In this document: one piece after another, positions 5,852 to 9,238 of the stretch | Layout of the letters: every line of letters starts with the position of its first letter | How positions within the stretch are numbered: position 1 is the stretch's first letter | From: an uncultured Bacteroidales bacterium | GTDB taxonomy: Bacteria > Bacteroidota > Bacteroidia > Bacteroidales > UBA932 | Length of the DNA stretch: 9,238 nt | Reading direction: 5' to 3' | NCBI GenBank assembly: GCA_946184255.1 | Contig: CAMHFA010000028.1 | Span: forward strand, 1-9,238 | Notes under the pieces: generated by a model | Databases searched by the model: none | What the model saw: only the letters and a program-made list of their open reading frames with translations | What the model was told of the DNA's origin: nothing | Position numbers and translations under genes: made by a program

Positions 5852-8041
5852 CTATGTTATTATGAAAGACACAGAAAGGGAGTTTCCGTCCTCGTCCATA
5901 ACTGTAACGACATGCCTGCCGGATGCAGGCTTTATGTTCATCTGGTGAATGAACCTTGTCTCTCCCAGATATTCATTGTCCAGATGCCAGTACACCACGC
6001 TGTCCGGCGTCCTGTGTGCCAGGTTGAAGGTCACTCCGGCAATCGACCCGTCTAGCTGGCGGGGGATGGTGATGGTGGCTCCTTCTTCAGGGTATATGAA
6101 TTCCATCAACGAATTACCTTCCTTCTTTTCCGGTATGTATGGTTTGTATTCTGGATGATGCTGTCTGTAGTACCATTCCATCGAGGGTGGAAGGATGAAG
6201 GTCCTGACTCCTTCCACTGTCTTGTGATATGGGCAAGGGTCGCTTCTTAGAGCCTTCTTAGGCAGGAGCAGAGTGTCTTTCCTGGTACAATCCATCCCGG
6301 CAAGATGCCCTGAATCATGGCAGACTTCTGCAGTGATGCCCTCTTCGGAAAGAGGCTCTTCAAACCATCCGCCGGATGGGAGGAGATTGAATATTCCGAA
6401 CATAACTGGCCCCGCAGTCCTGGCTCCTGTCAGTCCCGGGACACCGTTGCCCTTAGCATTGCCTGCCCACACCCCGACCGCATATTCAGGAGTCATCCCT
6501 ACCGCCCATGCGTCTCTGAATCCGTAGCTAGTACCGGTCTTCCATGCTACCTTCCTGACTGAACTTACGAGGTGCCAGTCGATCTCATCCGGCCTGTTGA
6601 CCTCCTTCAGGGCGTCAAAGGTGTACCAGAGCGCGCATTTGTCTTTCAAGGGGAAGTCCTCGGTGCAGTCCTGGTAGGATGCAGACATCTTTGAATATAT
6701 CGAAGTGATGTCGAGAAGGGTGCCTTCGCCTCCGCCTAGAATAAGGGACAGTCCGTAGTGGGATGCGCTCTTGGGCATTGTAGAGATGCCGCATTTCCGC
6801 AGGATGTCCAGGAACCTAGGTACTCCGAACCGTCGCAGCATGTGGACTGCAGGCACGTTGAGAGACCGCGCCAAGGCCTCCGAAGCAGGAACGGCACCGA
6901 CAAACTGCCTGTTGAAATTCTGGGGAGAGAAACCGTTGAGGTTGATAGGCACGTCTGGAAGCAAGGTGTTAGGCAGGATTTCCCCCTCTTGCAGAAGGGA
7001 GCAGTAAAGTATGGGCTTCAGGATGCTTCCCGTGCTTCTAGGCGATCTAGGGATGTCCACTTCGCTTCCTGGCCGGCTTCGTTCAGGATTAGCATTGCCG
7101 ATATAGGCCAGGATGTCTCCGCTTTTGACATCCAGGACTATGGCAGAAAGGTCATCGACCCCCCGTTGTGTGAAATCATCGTTCCACTGGTCGCAGACTG
7201 CCTGAACCTTCCTTTGGAGATGGACATCCACCGTAGTGCGTACCCTCTTTCCTGTCGATTCCTTGAAATGGTGTTCAACCAGATGGTAGGCATCCCGTGG
7301 AAGGGCGACCGGTTCCAGAGGCAGTGGCTCTTCGCATGCCAGCTCCAGGTCCAGGGAATCCAGATAGCCCCTTTCATGGAGGGTTCCAAGAAGACGGTTC
7401 CTCTTTTCCATAAGCTTATTCCGGTTCTTGCCGGGATGGATGTCAGCAGGGGAATTCGGGAGTACTGCCAGCGTGGCGGCTTCACCCCATGACAGTTCTT
7501 TAGGTGGTCTTCCGAAATACCTCCATGATGCTGCTTCAAGTCCCACTACATTACCGCCAAAGGGAGCATGGGAGGCATATAGTCCGAGGATTTCTTCTTT
7601 GGAACAGCGCCATTCCAATCTGGTGGCCAGGATGGCTTCAATCATTTTCTGCCCCAGGGTCCTGTCTTTCCCACGTGCCATCCTGATTACCTGCATCGTA
7701 ATGGTACTGCCTCCGCTGGTTACATGTCCAGCCCTGATGTTTCCGATTGCAGCTCTTGCTATTGCAAGGGGGTTGACTCCGTGGTGGAACACAAACCATC
7801 TGTCCTCAAAATTGATCAGGGCAGTCCTGAATTTATCAGGGATGCTGTCAGACGGGGGGAATCTCCACTGCTGGTCTGAAGCGATCCTGGCTCCCAGGAG
7901 TTCTCCGTTCCGGTCTTCGACCACGGTCGAGTACCTGGTGCCCTTGAAAAGGTCTCTTGGCAGACAGAAGAGGTACAAGAGCAGAAGGGCGGCCGTCAAG
8001 CCGCCCAAAACCCTTTGGATTACCTTTTTCCTGCCTTCCAT
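5852..8041 (-). CDS. pbpC: Penicillin-binding protein 1C
   Basis: This 729-residue bifunctional class A penicillin-binding protein polymerises lipid II glycan strands and crosslinks peptides in the periplasm. A short cytoplasmic N-terminus and one membrane segment (about 10-27) anchor it. The GT51 glycosyltransferase domain spans about 60-235: FEDRWFVFHHGVNP carries catalytic Glu79, GGSTITMQ is at 110-117 and a second acidic site is in RLEW (Glu143). The transpeptidase domain (about 295-555) has the active-site motif SILK (Ser339, Lys342), SLN (393-395) and KTGT (501-504). The C-terminus (about 640-729) fits the PBP1C-specific beta-sandwich domain, preceded by the usual Cys-containing linker ending CPYH (603-606). 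All catalytic motifs are present. The start is 3 nt after the macroglobulin stop, the same gene order as the yfhM-pbpC pair of Escherichia coli, so co-transcription is near certain. Confidence 0.96.
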   Translation of the reverse strand: MEGRKKVIQRVLGGLTAALLLLYLFCLPRDLFKGTRYSTVVEDRNGELLGARIASDQQWRFPPSDSIPDKFRTALINFEDRWFVFHHGVNPLAIARAAIGNIRAGHVTSGGSTITMQVIRMARGKDRTLGQKMIEAILATRLEWRCSKEEILGLYASHAPFGGNVVGLEAASWRYFGRPPKELSWGEAATLAVLPNSPADIHPGKNRNKLMEKRNRLLGTLHERGYLDSLDLELACEEPLPLEPVALPRDAYHLVEHHFKESTGKRVRTTVDVHLQRKVQAVCDQWNDDFTQRGVDDLSAIVLDVKSGDILAYIGNANPERSRPGSEVDIPRSPRSTGSILKPILYCSLLQEGEILPNTLLPDVPINLNGFSPQNFNRQFVGAVPASEALARSLNVPAVHMLRRFGVPRFLDILRKCGISTMPKSASHYGLSLILGGGEGTLLDITSIYSKMSASYQDCTEDFPLKDKCALWYTFDALKEVNRPDEIDWHLVSSVRKVAWKTGTSYGFRDAWAVGMTPEYAVGVWAGNAKGNGVPGLTGARTAGPVMFGIFNLLPSGGWFEEPLSEEGITAEVCHDSGHLAGMDCTRKDTLLLPKKALRSDPCPYHKTVEGVRTFILPPSMEWYYRQHHPEYKPYIPEKKEGNSLMEFIYPEEGATITIPRQLDGSIAGVTFNLAHRTPDSVVYWHLDNEYLGETRFIHQMNIKPASGRHVVTVMDEDGNSLSVSFIIT

Positions 8042-8044
8042 CGT

Positions 8045-9238
8045 TTATTCAGACACGATGGCTGTGCCGGAGGCCGTGTTAGCACTAATCCTCGAATCGT
8101 ACATTGCAACGCATTTGACTGGAGGAAGGCTGAACTCGCCTGCATAGGCAGCACGCATCTTTACCTTAAAGGTTTTAGAGGTTCCCTTGGGAAGGTCGAA
8201 ATGCCAGATAACCCTGTCGTCCCTGATATCTCGATAGTCGTAGATCGCGCCTGCTGATCCACCACTCAGCAACCTGTCATTGAATATCTCCCATCCTGAT
8301 GGAATGCTTTCAGTAAGTGCAAGGTGGGTGTAGTCCTTGATACCGCTGGTATTGCCCACAGTTATCGTGACGGTGAAGTCAGTCCCCTGGGGTATGTTAG
8401 CCGGATTGACGGTTTCTCCCTTGTCGGAAACGTAACTGACATTAAGACTCAGTCCGTTCGAGCGAGCCTCTGTCCTGAAGCCGCGTTCCGGAACGGAAGA
8501 TGTTACCAATGTGGCATGGATGACCCCGTCGGATGTGTTCTTGATGTCCACTCCACCGGTTTTTGAATCCAGGTTGACATTGTTAACAGACTTGGGGGTA
8601 TTGACCTGCATAACATTGCTTCCTTGGGAGACTTCAGCTGATAGGATACCCGTGTTGACCTTGCTTGAAAGGGTGTTCATGGCATTGGTGATGAAGGCCG
8701 CCTCCTGAGTGCTGTACCATTCTCCTGCCATCGCCTTTGAAACCTCCTGTGCCAGGTCAAGAGCCTCTGGAATCAAGTCTGCAAGGGCGCAGGCTTCAAG
8801 GGCTATAGCCTTGTCCCTGTCAGGGGATCCATATGTCCTTACATGACCTTCGTTTTCGGAGATATCGTATTTGAGATTGGACAGCATCTCCTTTGCTATG
8901 TTCTTCTTTCCCGAGATCGAATAGGCAGAAGCCAGCATCCATGTTGCCTGACGGGAGAGATTGCCTCCCTCCTTCAGACGGTTCATCGCGCCGTTTTCAG
9001 GTTCACCCTTCAGAGCCAACGTGTAGAGCCTGTAAGCCTGCTCCAGATCCTTGAGGCCGCTTCCATCATTGTTTCGGTAGCTTTGGATATTTTTCTTCTG
9101 GTACCTTGTCCAGCTTGCCAATACTCCTTTGCTGACACTGAAGCCGTTCTGTGAAGCCATGACCATGAACTGTCCGGCCATTGAACTTACCCAGTTGTCT
9201 GCGTCGGAAGCTCCCGGCCAGTAGCCGAACCCTCCGTC
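8045..9238 (-). CDS. Alpha-2-macroglobulin family protein, C-terminal part
   Basis: Only the last 397 residues are in the window; the reading frame stays open through position 9238, so the gene continues beyond it. Bacterial alpha-2-macroglobulins are large envelope proteins that trap attacking proteases. The visible part starts in the helical thioester-domain region (DGGFGYWPGASDADNWVSS, then an Ala/Leu-rich helical repeat region with QAYRLYTLALKGEPENGAMNRL). It ends with the C-terminal receptor-like macroglobulin domain (strands around VTITVGNTSG, LTESIPSGWEIFNDRL, YDYRDIRDDRVIWHFDLPKG and YAGEFSLPPVKCVAMYD). The thioester motif itself and the N-terminal signal would lie outside the window and cannot be assessed. 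A methionine at 9181 is internal, not a start. It ends 3 nt before pbpC; by family knowledge the pair is thought to act together in protecting and repairing the envelope when the outer membrane is breached. Confidence 0.92.
   Translation of the reverse strand, partial: DGGFGYWPGASDADNWVSSMAGQFMVMASQNGFSVSKGVLASWTRYQKKNIQSYRNNDGSGLKDLEQAYRLYTLALKGEPENGAMNRLKEGGNLSRQATWMLASAYSISGKKNIAKEMLSNLKYDISENEGHVRTYGSPDRDKAIALEACALADLIPEALDLAQEVSKAMAGEWYSTQEAAFITNAMNTLSSKVNTGILSAEVSQGSNVMQVNTPKSVNNVNLDSKTGGVDIKNTSDGVIHATLVTSSVPERGFRTEARSNGLSLNVSYVSDKGETVNPANIPQGTDFTVTITVGNTSGIKDYTHLALTESIPSGWEIFNDRLLSGGSAGAIYDYRDIRDDRVIWHFDLPKGTSKTFKVKMRAAYAGEFSLPPVKCVAMYDSRISANTASGTAIVSE

Noticed and set aside
6758..7492. 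Rightward open frame (244 codons) opposite pbpC
   Set aside because: Antisense shadow covering the GT51 and transpeptidase motifs; composition looks random and no start context or partner supports it.
7428..8147. Long rightward open frame (239 codons) opposite pbpC
   Set aside because: It is antisense to firmly identified coding sequence (pbpC and the macroglobulin tail), shows no recognisable domain, and is what a GC-balanced coding strand commonly produces.
1..9238. CRISPR array, tRNA or rRNA genes
   Set aside because: No regularly spaced direct repeats, cloverleaf-like sequence or rRNA-like stretch was seen anywhere in the window.

Overview
This window looks like chromosomal DNA of a Bacteroidota (Bacteroidales-type) bacterium, possibly a gut or rumen species. 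The evidence is several lipoproteins with Bacteroidota-style signal peptides, a promoter of the TTTG/TAnnTTTG type characteristic of the phylum, a DUF1680/GH127-type glycosidase, and a bacterial alpha-2-macroglobulin next to pbpC. Assignment below phylum or order is not possible from what is visible. I see no rRNA, tRNA, CRISPR array, insertion sequence or phage gene.

Layout, left to right. (1) 1-420 (+) encodes a small FKBP-type prolyl isomerase without a signal peptide. (2) 421-739 is a gene-free, AT-rich gap with hairpins, the best being a likely terminator (615-654) for the leftward gene that follows. (3) 740-2881 (-) encodes a GH127-like (DUF1680) lipoprotein glycosidase with an unusual Gln/Arg-rich insertion built on a 39-bp tandem repeat. 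It is divergent, across about 70 bp, from 2953-3864 (+), a ThuA-like lipoprotein; the two may form a small sugar-processing pair. (4) 3970-4550 (+) is the wreck of a pyruvate-formate-lyase-activating-type radical SAM gene. The CxxxCxxC cluster motif and the C-terminal part are both recognisable, but about 60-70 bp between them are missing and the frame is broken. It overlaps 4516-4857 (+), an intact small protein with a four-cysteine metal-binding-type motif followed by an internal hydrophobic segment and lipobox-like sequence. (5) 4860-5660 (-) is an M48 metalloprotease lipoprotein with its own predicted promoter. (6) 5852-8041 (-) is pbpC (penicillin-binding protein 1C), immediately preceded by 8045-9238 (-), the C-terminal part of an alpha-2-macroglobulin that runs off the window.

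The right half is a leftward envelope cluster: macroglobulin (protease trap), PBP1C (peptidoglycan polymerase/crosslinker) and M48 protease (envelope protein quality control). The macroglobulin and pbpC are 3 nt apart and surely co-transcribed; the protease follows after about 190 bp and has its own promoter. The least ordinary part is 3970-4857: a decayed radical SAM activase beside an intact, oddly built small Cys-motif protein that may have been its partner.
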